NCBI RefSeq assembly: GCF_900475885.1
Contig: NZ_LS483429.1
Coordinates: 1,736,001-1,800,000 of the forward strand
Source of the DNA: Haemophilus aegyptius
GTDB taxonomy: Bacteria; Pseudomonadota; Gammaproteobacteria; Enterobacterales; Pasteurellaceae
Direction of reading: 5' to 3'
Length of the DNA stretch: 64,000 nucleotides
Part shown: positions 39,801-45,840 of the stretch, piece by piece
How the letters are laid out: each line of letters starts with the position of its first letter
Position numbering within the stretch: the stretch's first letter is position 1
Notes under the pieces: generated by a model
What the model was told of the DNA's origin: nothing
The model's database searches: none
The model's input: the letters and a program-made list of their open reading frames with translations, nothing else
Position numbers and translations under genes: made by a program

Positions 39801-41015
39801 TCTGCTAACGCAGCAAGTTCATCAGCCAATGCAGCATCAAGCTCTGCACAACAGGCTTCTAGTTCGGCGCAACAAGCAAGCAGCTCGGCACAACAAGCAT
39901 CAAGCTCGGCGCAACAGGCTTCTAGCTCTGCTCAACAAGCTTCAAGCTCTGCTAACGCGGCAAGTTCATCAGCCAATGCAGCATCAAGCTCTGCTAACGC
40001 AGCAAGTTCATCAGCCAATGCAGCATCAAGCTCTGCACAACAAGCTTCTAGCTCCGCTCAACAAGCTTCTAGCTCTGCTCAACAAGCTTCAAGCTCCGCA
40101 CAACAAGCATCAAGTTCTGCTAACGCAGCAAGCTCTTCTGCTAACGCAGCTTCAAGTTCGGCTCAACAAGCTTCTACAGCAGCGCAGCAAATTGAGGATT
40201 CAGGATTATTTGAGCGTGATGCAGATGGAAAAGTGCATACTGCCTTCTCGGCAGCTCACACGGGGGATAAAGGATCTGTGCCTGATGCAAAAGCCTCTGG
40301 TGTAAATGCAACTGCATTAGGTTGGAATTCTACTGCAAGTGGCGATGGTGCGGTGTCGATTGGTCATAGTTCACAAGCGTCTGGCAATATGACAACTGCA
40401 TTGGGGACAAATGCACAAGCTACTGGCAAAAATGCTACAGCATTGGGTCATAATGCCCATGCAACCGCAAATGGCACGGTTTCATTAGGTAAAGACAGTA
40501 AAGCGAGCGGTGAAAATTCAACCGTGATTGGTTCAGCCTCGAGTGTCAGCGGTAAAGACTCGGTGGTAATCGGACATAACTCAACAGTAAGTGCTAACAA
40601 TTCTGTTGCTATTGGCTCAAATCAAACTGTCACTCGTGACAATACGGTCAGCATGGGTGATCGCACAGTGAGCAATATTAGAGATGGTAAAGAATTGTCT
40701 GATGCAGTCACTGTAAGACAGCTCAATTCGACTACTCAAGGTGTTGAAAACCGTTTAACTAACAAGGTTAATAAGTTAGATAAGAAACTGAGTGCGGGTG
40801 TCGCAAGTGCGGTCGCTATTGCGAATATTCCAACCGTGTCAGTGCCAGGTGGCGCAATGATCGGTATTGGGGTAGGCAACTTCCGCGGACAAAGTTCTCT
40901 GGCTGTTGGTTACACACGAAGTAGCGATAACAACAAGGTGATCTTTAAAGCTACGGCGGGTGCAACCTCTCAGAAAGATTACGCAGTAGGCGCAGGGATT
41001 GGTTTCCAATGGTAA
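33819..41015 (+). CDS. Giant trimeric autotransporter adhesin with serine-rich heptad stalk
   Basis: Type Vc surface adhesin, 2398 residues. Residues 1-28 are an extended signal-peptide region (MNKVFKVIWNKATQRLEVV...ELARSQGKA), then a Gly4 stretch encoded by a poly-G tract (39-42), then the hydrophobic core (about 52-66) with cleavage near AFA-EKR (71). A first YadA-type head (about 240-560) has many (S/A)xAIG repeats, followed by a neck (KITADSSDAINGSQLY, about 612). From about 745 to 2120 the stalk is almost only heptads: SASAAST, then SSSAQQA, SSSAEQA and SSSANAA. A second short head (about 2150-2290), a neck/coiled coil (AVTVRQLNSTTQGVENRL) and the trimeric YadA anchor (about 2325-2398, ending GAGIGFQW) close it. 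It resembles Hia/Cha/YadA-type adhesins; no single known name is certain. Confidence 0.93.
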   Translation: MNKVFKVIWNKATQRLEVVSELARSQGKAAATTDNHVSAGGGGIASAKGKPSFTLTLLALSMLMLSSKAFAEKRYGDLFSVPRNDLGVGNTATNSVEQNNTLPVIVGVANNAGTDGATENGAAGGIEVGKNGFALDAKNHKITGLTDAALTAASTEAVTGKQLKQTNDNVTAAASTANSALTAATSAATAAAEAKSNASTALAKATTLETTLNNQTSYLHVNSAKTGNKGKYNETAGATGTDSIAIGPNASASLNSSIAIGDESKANYDYSIALGTNATATGLNATVIGRNARTKGTDYDAIVVGTNATSANTSTVVIGKDAKASGQSSISIGQESNSTQSASVALGYRVSAINTNATAIGSYSNATGTNSVAIGSARATNVSTTAIGQGANASGSSGTAVGTQANATAGSSAALGQRANATALAAIALGYQAQAKGIWATAVGPDSKAIANYSVAMGNSANASANQTIAIGRSANASKENAIALGYNAQATGERASAVGPDAKAIANYSVAMGNGANASANQTIAIGRSANASKENAIALGYNAQANTKDGDIALGNGSITALQHDANTFTLNGKDIGKNFVLGSDQGVLSIGNSTVNRQIQNVGAGKITADSSDAINGSQLYHVATELNTLANKAQDEATKALDKATALEARKQTFKIQNSQTEQNTKDGNAKEWGLNQDNEITFGATSDLTVSTDGNGKIIYGLSQTAKDSISSAAAAAETVTNTLNEINTQVSTAKSYASSAASSASVASTSASAASTSASAASTSASAASTSASAASTSASAASTSASSAASSATAASSSAQQASSSAQQASSSAEQASSSAQQASSSAQQASSSAQQASSSAQQASSSAQQASSSAQQASSSAQQASSSAQQASSSAQQASSSANAASSSANAASSSANAASSSANAASSSAQQASSSAQQASSSAQQASSSAQQASSSANAASSSANAASSSANAASSSANAASSSANAASSSANAASSSANAASSSANAASSSANAASSSANAASSSANAASSSANAASSSANAASSSANAASSSANAASSSANAASSSANAASSSANAASSSANAASSSANAASSSAQQASSSAEQASSSAQQASSSAEQASSSAQQASSSAQQASSSAQQASSSAQQASSSAQQASSSAQQASSSAQQASSSAQQASSSANAASSSANAASSSANAASSSANAASSSAQQASSSAQQASSSAQQASSSAQQASSSANAASSSANAASSSANAASSSANAASSSANAASSSANAASSSANAASSSANAASSSANAASSSANAASSSANAASSSANAASSSANAASSSANAASSSANAASSSANAASSSANAASSSANAASSSANAASSSANAASSSANAASSSANAASSSANAASSSANAASSSANAASSSANAASSSANAASSSANAASSSANAASSSANAASSSANAASSSAQQASSSAEQASSSAQQASSSAQQASSSAQQASSSAQQASSSAQQASSSAQQASSSAQQASSSAQQASSSANAASSSANAASSSANAASSSANAASSSAQQASSSAQQASSSAQQASSSAQQASSSANAASSSANAASSSANAASSSANAASSSANAASSSANAASSSANAASSSANAASSSANAASSSANAASSSANAASSSANAASSSANAASSSANAASSSANAASSSANAASSSANAASSSANAASSSANAASSSANAASSSANAASSSANAASSSANAASSSANAASSSANAASSSAQQASSSAQQASSSAQQASSSAQQASSSAQQASSSANAASSSANAASSSANAASSSANAASSSAQQASSSAQQASSSAQQASSSAQQASSSANAASSSANAASSSANAASSSANAASSSANAASSSANAASSSANAASSSANAASSSANAASSSANAASSSANAASSSANAASSSANAASSSANAASSSANAASSSANAASSSANAASSSANAASSSANAASSSANAASSSANAASSSANAASSSANAASSSANAASSSANAASSSAQQASSSAQQASSSAQQASSSAQQASSSAQQASSSANAASSSANAASSSANAASSSANAASSSAQQASSSAQQASSSAQQASSSAQQASSSANAASSSANAASSSAQQASTAAQQIEDSGLFERDADGKVHTAFSAAHTGDKGSVPDAKASGVNATALGWNSTASGDGAVSIGHSSQASGNMTTALGTNAQATGKNATALGHNAHATANGTVSLGKDSKASGENSTVIGSASSVSGKDSVVIGHNSTVSANNSVAIGSNQTVTRDNTVSMGDRTVSNIRDGKELSDAVTVRQLNSTTQGVENRLTNKVNKLDKKLSAGVASAVAIANIPTVSVPGGAMIGIGVGNFRGQSSLAVGYTRSSDNNKVIFKATAGATSQKDYAVGAGIGFQW
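33935..33947 (+). repeat. Poly-G tract (13 G) inside the autotransporter signal region
   Basis: Thirteen consecutive G after GTTTCTGC, in frame (SAGGGGIAS). With 12 G the next in-frame codon after the tract is TAG; with 14 G the frame reads DSLSQR and stops at TAA. Only 13 (or 10, 16) gives full-length protein. Confidence 0.97.
36060..40176 (+). repeat. 21-bp/42-bp heptad repeats nested in 798-1029-bp macro-repeats
   Basis: The stalk is coded by 21-base units, most often alternating as 42-base pairs because the serine triplets alternate AGTTCATCA and TCAAGCTCT. A larger unit beginning AAGCTTCAAGCTCTGC starts at 36472, 37312, 38341, 39139 and 39937; the spacings 840, 1029, 798 and 798 are all multiples of 21. 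The last units are nearly identical, a sign of recent duplication. Confidence 0.95.
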
Positions 41016-41020
41016 GATAA

Positions 41021-41050
41021 AAAAGTGCGGTCAATTTTGACCGCACTTTT
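41021..41050. terminator. Inverted uptake-signal hairpin between the adhesin and the glycosyltransferase genes
   Basis: Perfect 13-base arms, AAAAGTGCGGTCA and TGACCGCACTTTT, with a four-base loop, five bases after the adhesin stop. Only 17 bases separate it from the next ATG, so downstream genes depend on read-through or on a promoter that I cannot see. Confidence 0.75.
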
Positions 41051-41067
41051 CTAGTAGGGAGAAAAGT

Positions 41068-42210
41068 ATGAAAGCGCGATATAAAATTGGCATTACCTTT
41101 AATCTTGAGGGCGAAAATCAAGATATTTGGTCGAACGGTTTAAATCAAAATGTAGTGAATTTATATTTGTTGCTTGAGCAATCTGAAATTGTTGAAGATG
41201 TGATGTTGGTGTGTTTTGGTCCACAAAATCAGACTGTTCCCTCACAAGGCTTTATGTTGGATAAACTTAATTTAAAATTTGCCTTGTTAGATGATGTGAT
41301 TGATGAGTTAGATGTTTTGATTGATGGCTCTCTCACCATTGAAGCTTGGCAGGTAGATAGAATGCATGCGCATGGTGGCAAAGTCGTGTGCTATAAAATG
41401 GGCAATGATTACATTATGGATGTTGAAAATGTGCTGTTTAATCGTGCCACAGGGAAAGTTTTTAATGGTAAATCATTAGATATGATTTGGACATTGCCAC
41501 ACCATGAAAATATGTGTCGCAGTTATTTTGAAGTTATGTATCGTTGCCCTGTGCAAGTTGTTCCTTGGATTTGGTCACCCGTGTTTGTTGATCAGCTTGC
41601 GAGCCATTTAAAAGAAAATCACGATGTACATTTTGGTTATCGTCCTGATCCGACAAAATCTGGCAAACGTATTAGCTGTTTTGAGCCAAATATTGATGTG
41701 GTAAAAACCTGTTTTACGCCAATCTTAATTTGCGAGAAATTATATCGTGAACAGCCTGAAGCCTTACAACACGTCTATATTTGCAATGTTTATGATAAGA
41801 AAGATCACCCGTCGATGCATAATTTTATTGGTTGGACAGACTTGGTGGCAAATGGTGTGTTAAGTGTGGAAAGCCGTTATCAATTACCTGATTTTATGGC
41901 GCGTTATACCGATGTGGTAGTGAGTCATCAATGGGAAAATGGCTTAAATTATGCTTATAATGATATTCTTTATGGTGGTTATCCGTTTATTCATAACTCC
42001 CGCTTTTTGCCAAAAGGCGTGGGCTATTATTATGATGAATTTGATGCAGAAGCTGGCAAAAAGTTATTGGCAAAAGTTATCGCTGAACACGATCAACATC
42101 AAACCGAGTATCAAGCTCGTGCCAATGAGTATTTAGATAGTTTGCTACCGAGCAATATAGTTAATATTAAAAAATATGAACGTGAAATTTTACGTTTATT
42201 CGAGATATAA
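41068..42210 (+). CDS. DUF2827 protein, probable GT-B-fold glycosyltransferase (copy 1)
   Basis: A 380-residue cytoplasmic protein without signal or membrane segments, recognised as DUF2827 from its N-terminus KIGITFNLEGENQDIWSNGL and NQNVVNLYLLLEQS. The C-terminal third has SHQWENGLNYAYNDILYGGY-PFIHNSRFLPKGVGYYYDEFD, which looks like the nucleotide-sugar-binding half of a GT-B enzyme (an E/N-rich loop followed by GYPFIHN). A strong ribosome site (AGGGAG) precedes the ATG. It starts 52 bases after the adhesin stop, and the next three genes follow with gaps of three or two bases, so this is an operon. The sister gene at 43429 is similar along its whole length. I infer a role in glycosylating the adhesin; no substrate can be read from the sequence. 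Confidence 0.75.
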   Translation: MKARYKIGITFNLEGENQDIWSNGLNQNVVNLYLLLEQSEIVEDVMLVCFGPQNQTVPSQGFMLDKLNLKFALLDDVIDELDVLIDGSLTIEAWQVDRMHAHGGKVVCYKMGNDYIMDVENVLFNRATGKVFNGKSLDMIWTLPHHENMCRSYFEVMYRCPVQVVPWIWSPVFVDQLASHLKENHDVHFGYRPDPTKSGKRISCFEPNIDVVKTCFTPILICEKLYREQPEALQHVYICNVYDKKDHPSMHNFIGWTDLVANGVLSVESRYQLPDFMARYTDVVVSHQWENGLNYAYNDILYGGYPFIHNSRFLPKGVGYYYDEFDAEAGKKLLAKVIAEHDQHQTEYQARANEYLDSLLPSNIVNIKKYEREILRLFEI

Positions 42211-42213
42211 AAA

Positions 42214-43425
42214 ATGAAAAAGATTTTAGTTGTGCATCCCGCTCTTGTCTTGGGTGGTGCGGAAAGCGTATTAATTGATTTTCTCAAAATTTTGGGCAAA
42301 TACTCAGATCAATATAATGTAGAATTGCTGTTGTTGGAAAACCGTCAGAACCATCGTATTGATGAAATTCCTTTTTCTATTTCCATTTCATATGGTTTAA
42401 CAGGCATTGAATCAGAATTTTTAATTTATTGCATTAATCATATGAATGAAAATCCTCACTATTTTGAAAGCTGGAGACATGGCTGTATTAATAAAGTTAA
42501 TCGTAAATTATCAAAAAAATTAACGGAACAGCATTATGATTTAATTATTGATTTTCAATCATCTGAATTGCATTTCGGGGATTATTTGTTTGAGCATCAT
42601 GTGAATGTTCCTGTAATTCGCTGGTGTCATGGTAAGGTGCATATTGATATTTGGCGTGGTAATCCTGATTTTTATCCTCACATTTTTCGTCAATATGCAG
42701 GCATTATCAGCATTGCAGATGAAATGAAAACATTAGTAGATAGTTATTTACAAGAGATTAATTTGCACGATAAGGTGCAAAGTATGCGTTTATATAACCC
42801 GATTGATGAATATAGTATCCATCAGAAAGCGGAGTTTAGGGGGGGCCACCTCTTAGGGGGTATCTTTGACGTGTCTGATGAACCTTTTCTACTTCACGTC
42901 TCAAGATTTTCTAGTGTAAAAAATGCGTTAGAGTTAGTCGATATTTATGCCGTATTAAAACATAAAGGCATTCAAGAAAAACTCTATTTAATTGGCGAGG
43001 GAGATCAATCCCCTGCGATTAAAGCACGCATTATTGAATTAGGGTTGGAAAATGATTGCATTATGTTGGGAAGAAAAGATAACCCAATGCCATTTATGAA
43101 AAAGGCGAAATTATTTTTAAATACTTCATTAGACGAAGGCTTACCTACGGTGTTTTTAGAAGCAATGGAACTCGGCACACCCGTAGTCAGTTACGCCTGC
43201 CCGACAGGGCCTCGTGATATTTTAGACAATGGAAAATATGGCGCATTAATTCCTATGGGTGAGCAACAAACATTTATTGAAAAAACCTATGAATTATTAA
43301 CCACACCTGCGTTATATCAACATTATGTGGATTTATTACCAGAAGCAATGACACGTTTTCATCAGATAACCATTGAGGCTCAATTCATCGATTTAATTGA
43401 ACATTTTATTAAAAAAGAGGAATAA
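42214..43425 (+). CDS. GT4-family glycosyltransferase
   Basis: A 403-residue GT-B enzyme. The N-terminal domain starts KKILVVHPALVLGGAESVLIDFLKIL, with the acceptor-side GGAE motif. The donor domain has LLHVSRFSSVKNALELVDIY, LYLIGEGDQ, IMLGRKDNPMPFMKKAKLF and the diagnostic EX7E motif DEGLPTVFLEAMELGTPVVS. No membrane segment. It lies between the two DUF2827 genes (three-base gaps both sides). A run of seven G at 42839-42845 lies in the middle of the gene. The donor sugar cannot be predicted. Confidence 0.88.
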   Translation: MKKILVVHPALVLGGAESVLIDFLKILGKYSDQYNVELLLLENRQNHRIDEIPFSISISYGLTGIESEFLIYCINHMNENPHYFESWRHGCINKVNRKLSKKLTEQHYDLIIDFQSSELHFGDYLFEHHVNVPVIRWCHGKVHIDIWRGNPDFYPHIFRQYAGIISIADEMKTLVDSYLQEINLHDKVQSMRLYNPIDEYSIHQKAEFRGGHLLGGIFDVSDEPFLLHVSRFSSVKNALELVDIYAVLKHKGIQEKLYLIGEGDQSPAIKARIIELGLENDCIMLGRKDNPMPFMKKAKLFLNTSLDEGLPTVFLEAMELGTPVVSYACPTGPRDILDNGKYGALIPMGEQQTFIEKTYELLTTPALYQHYVDLLPEAMTRFHQITIEAQFIDLIEHFIKKEE

Positions 43426-43428
43426 CAG

Positions 43429-44565
43429 GTGCGGAAATATAAAATTGGTATCACACTGAATTTGGAAGAAAAAAAGAGCGATATTTGGTCAAACGGCGCA
43501 AATCAAAATGTCATCTTTTTGTATGATTTATTTAAACGATTAGATATTGTGGAAGAGGTTTATTTAGTTTCTTGGGGAGCAACTAATGAAACTACGCCCC
43601 CAAAAGGTTTTATGATGGAAAATATGAACCTTAATTGTGCCTATATTTTTGATGTAATTGATGAACTGGATATTTTAATTGAAGGGGGATTAAGCATTGA
43701 GCCCGTATTATCTGATCGTATGCATGCGCATGGTGGTAAAGTTGTATGCTATAAAATGGGTAATGATTATGTGATGGATATTGAATATGTGTTATTTAAT
43801 CAAAAGCCCGGACGCATTTTTAATGGTGCGACATTTGATGCGGTGTGGATTATTCCACAAAATGAAAATACAGGGCGTTCTTATCTTTCTATTATGCTCA
43901 ACTGCCCAGTGTATCAAGTCCCTGCAATTTGGGCTCCCACATTTTGCGATTTAGTCATTAATCATTTAAAAACAGAGCATAATATTGAATTTGGTTATCG
44001 CCCTAATCTTTCTCGTGAAAAATGGCGTATCGCCAGTTTTGAGCCTAATACTTTCGTTATAAAAAGTTGTTTTACGCCTATTTTAATTTGCGAACAGGCT
44101 TATCGTACTGCCCCTGAAAAATTTGAACATTATTATGTTACCAATATTTATGATAAAAAAGACCATCCAACTTTTTTTAATTTTATTGGACGTACGCAAA
44201 TGGTAAGAGATGGCATTATGAGCGTGGAATCTCGCTATCAAATGCCAGATTTTTTAACACGTTATACTGATATTGTCTTAGCCCATCAATGGGAAAACGG
44301 CTTAAATTATGCCTATAATGATGCGCTTTATGGTGGCTATCCATTTATTCATAATTCTCGTTTATTGCCAAAAGGTGTTGGTTATTATTATGACCAATTT
44401 GATGCTTTTGAGGGTGCAGAAGTCTTGTTAGATGTAATGGAAAATCACGATAAACAACACGCAGATTACTTAAAGCGTGCCAATGATTATTTAGATTCAC
44501 TGTTGCCGTCTAACCCAATTAATCTTTATCTTTATGAAAAAGAAATTAAACGTCTTTTTGAATAA
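43429..44565 (+). CDS. DUF2827 protein, probable GT-B-fold glycosyltransferase (copy 2)
   Basis: A 378-residue paralogue of the 41068 gene. Shared segments include KIGITLNLEEKKSDIWSNGA, ERMHAHGGKVVCYKMGNDY-like (SDRMHAHGGKVVCYKMGNDY), SCFTPILICEQAYR and AHQWENGLNYAYNDALYGGY. The start is GTG at 43429 with AGAGGAA before it. Divergence is spread over the gene, so the duplication is old and the two copies may use different donors or acceptors. Same operon and reasoning as copy 1. Confidence 0.75.
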   Translation: MRKYKIGITLNLEEKKSDIWSNGANQNVIFLYDLFKRLDIVEEVYLVSWGATNETTPPKGFMMENMNLNCAYIFDVIDELDILIEGGLSIEPVLSDRMHAHGGKVVCYKMGNDYVMDIEYVLFNQKPGRIFNGATFDAVWIIPQNENTGRSYLSIMLNCPVYQVPAIWAPTFCDLVINHLKTEHNIEFGYRPNLSREKWRIASFEPNTFVIKSCFTPILICEQAYRTAPEKFEHYYVTNIYDKKDHPTFFNFIGRTQMVRDGIMSVESRYQMPDFLTRYTDIVLAHQWENGLNYAYNDALYGGYPFIHNSRLLPKGVGYYYDQFDAFEGAEVLLDVMENHDKQHADYLKRANDYLDSLLPSNPINLYLYEKEIKRLFE

Positions 44566-44567
44566 AC

Positions 44568-45794
44568 ATGAAAAACTTAATTTTAACCGCGCTAAATGAT
44601 GACAGTGCATTGTATTACGATAATTTCATTCCTTTTTGTTTAAGTCTCAAACAAACAGATTACCAAGATGAAGTGGGGGTTATTGATTATGGAATGTCTG
44701 AATTAAAAAAAGACCGCTTACATCGTCAAGGAATTAAAATTTTTCCTGCATCAAATAGGGTGACAGAGTTGTTATTAGACCGTCATTTATCTGCGGCAGA
44801 TATTGCCAAGAAATATAATTATGACAATGTGGCAGTGTATGATGCGGATATTTGGTTTCCAAACCCACATCTCAGCCTTTTTAAAACCATTGAAAATTCA
44901 ACCGCACTTTTTGCTGCACAAGATGTTTGGTTTTGTTCGTTTATTTCCGCTTGTATAAAAGAACAAAACAAAGAAGAAATAATCAATAAAATCAATATCT
45001 TAAGCAAAAAAAACAGTAGGGTTTGGCAATGCGGGTTAATTGTTGGAAATAAAGATGCTTGGCAACATTATCAAGATTTTGTCCTGCAATCTCTTACAAC
45101 GGGAAAATTTAAATTAGAATATGGCATTGATAGCACTCTATTAAATCTTTATTCTTTTGAAACAAATCAAGTACAAAAACTGCCGATGAAATATAATTGC
45201 TTACCTGTAGCCGCGGTGGAAATTAAAGGCGATAAACGATTTTTAATTCAAAATGAACTTGTCGAAGGATTCCATATTTCTCGTAATCATCGTGATGAAA
45301 AACTGGTTAATTACCGCTTTTTGTATCCACAACAATATTATACTCAAGGGCGAGATTATGCTTTATCGGGCAATCAAGATTATGAATTAACAAAAGAAAG
45401 CTTGCTGGTTTTTCCTCCAGAATCTCATCATTTAACTTTAGAACTTTTGTGCGCTTTTGCGAATGGCGGTTATTTTTTTACTAAAATTGAAGAATCAGGC
45501 GAAATGTTTAAAGTCGATTCCCTTTGGTTAGAAGTGTCGGGATTTAGTCAAATTACCTTGCGTAATCCACATCAACATAATGTACGCTTGCTGTATGGTT
45601 ATCAATCTATTGTGGGCTATGCGCCCTGTTCAGAAGTGAAAATTTGTTTTGCCCACAGCGACTTTCATCCCCAAATGGGCAGTGTGTATTTCGTTGATCT
45701 TGCCCCCAATGAAAGCTTAAGTTTTTGCACCCGAGAATTAGATCGCGATGGAAAACGTATTCGCTGGTTCTTTGATAATTTACGTTTAATTTAA
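44568..45794 (+). CDS. Probable GT-A-fold glycosyltransferase
   Basis: A 408-residue protein beginning KNLILTALNDDSALYYDNFI, with a DXD-like motif in NVAVYDADIWFPNP (about residues 86-99) and WQCGLIVGNKDAW, GIDSTLLNLYS and VEGFHISRNHRDE further on. This is the layout of GT8-like nucleotide-diphospho-sugar transferases. Residues about 275-408 form an additional beta-rich domain (FLYPQQYYTQGRDY... SGFSQITLRN) of unknown role. Last gene of the plus-strand group, two bases after DUF2827 copy 2, followed by a terminator. Family assignment is by motif only. Confidence 0.65.
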   Translation: MKNLILTALNDDSALYYDNFIPFCLSLKQTDYQDEVGVIDYGMSELKKDRLHRQGIKIFPASNRVTELLLDRHLSAADIAKKYNYDNVAVYDADIWFPNPHLSLFKTIENSTALFAAQDVWFCSFISACIKEQNKEEIINKINILSKKNSRVWQCGLIVGNKDAWQHYQDFVLQSLTTGKFKLEYGIDSTLLNLYSFETNQVQKLPMKYNCLPVAAVEIKGDKRFLIQNELVEGFHISRNHRDEKLVNYRFLYPQQYYTQGRDYALSGNQDYELTKESLLVFPPESHHLTLELLCAFANGGYFFTKIEESGEMFKVDSLWLEVSGFSQITLRNPHQHNVRLLYGYQSIVGYAPCSEVKICFAHSDFHPQMGSVYFVDLAPNESLSFCTRELDRDGKRIRWFFDNLRLI

Positions 45795-45797
45795 TCC

Positions 45798-45837
45798 AAA
45801 GAGGTTTCAACGAGCATTTGTATATTGAAACCTCTTT
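45798..45837. terminator. Bidirectional terminator between convergent glycosyltransferase groups
   Basis: AAAGAGGTTTCAA (45798-45810) and TTGAAACCTCTTT (45825-45837) pair perfectly over 13 bases with a 14-base loop. Confidence 0.85.
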
Positions 45838-45840
45838 TTC

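Noticed and set aside
36635-39829. Antisense open frames of 140-217 codons over the adhesin repeats (ADELAALAELEA pattern)
   Set aside because: They mirror the repeat composition, recur with each macro-repeat and have no independent signals.
36070-40305. A 1411-codon open frame offset by one base within the adhesin stalk (His/Leu/Gln-rich)
   Set aside because: The 21-base repeat has no stop in this frame, so it stays open automatically. Composition and lack of its own start or ribosome site argue for a shadow.
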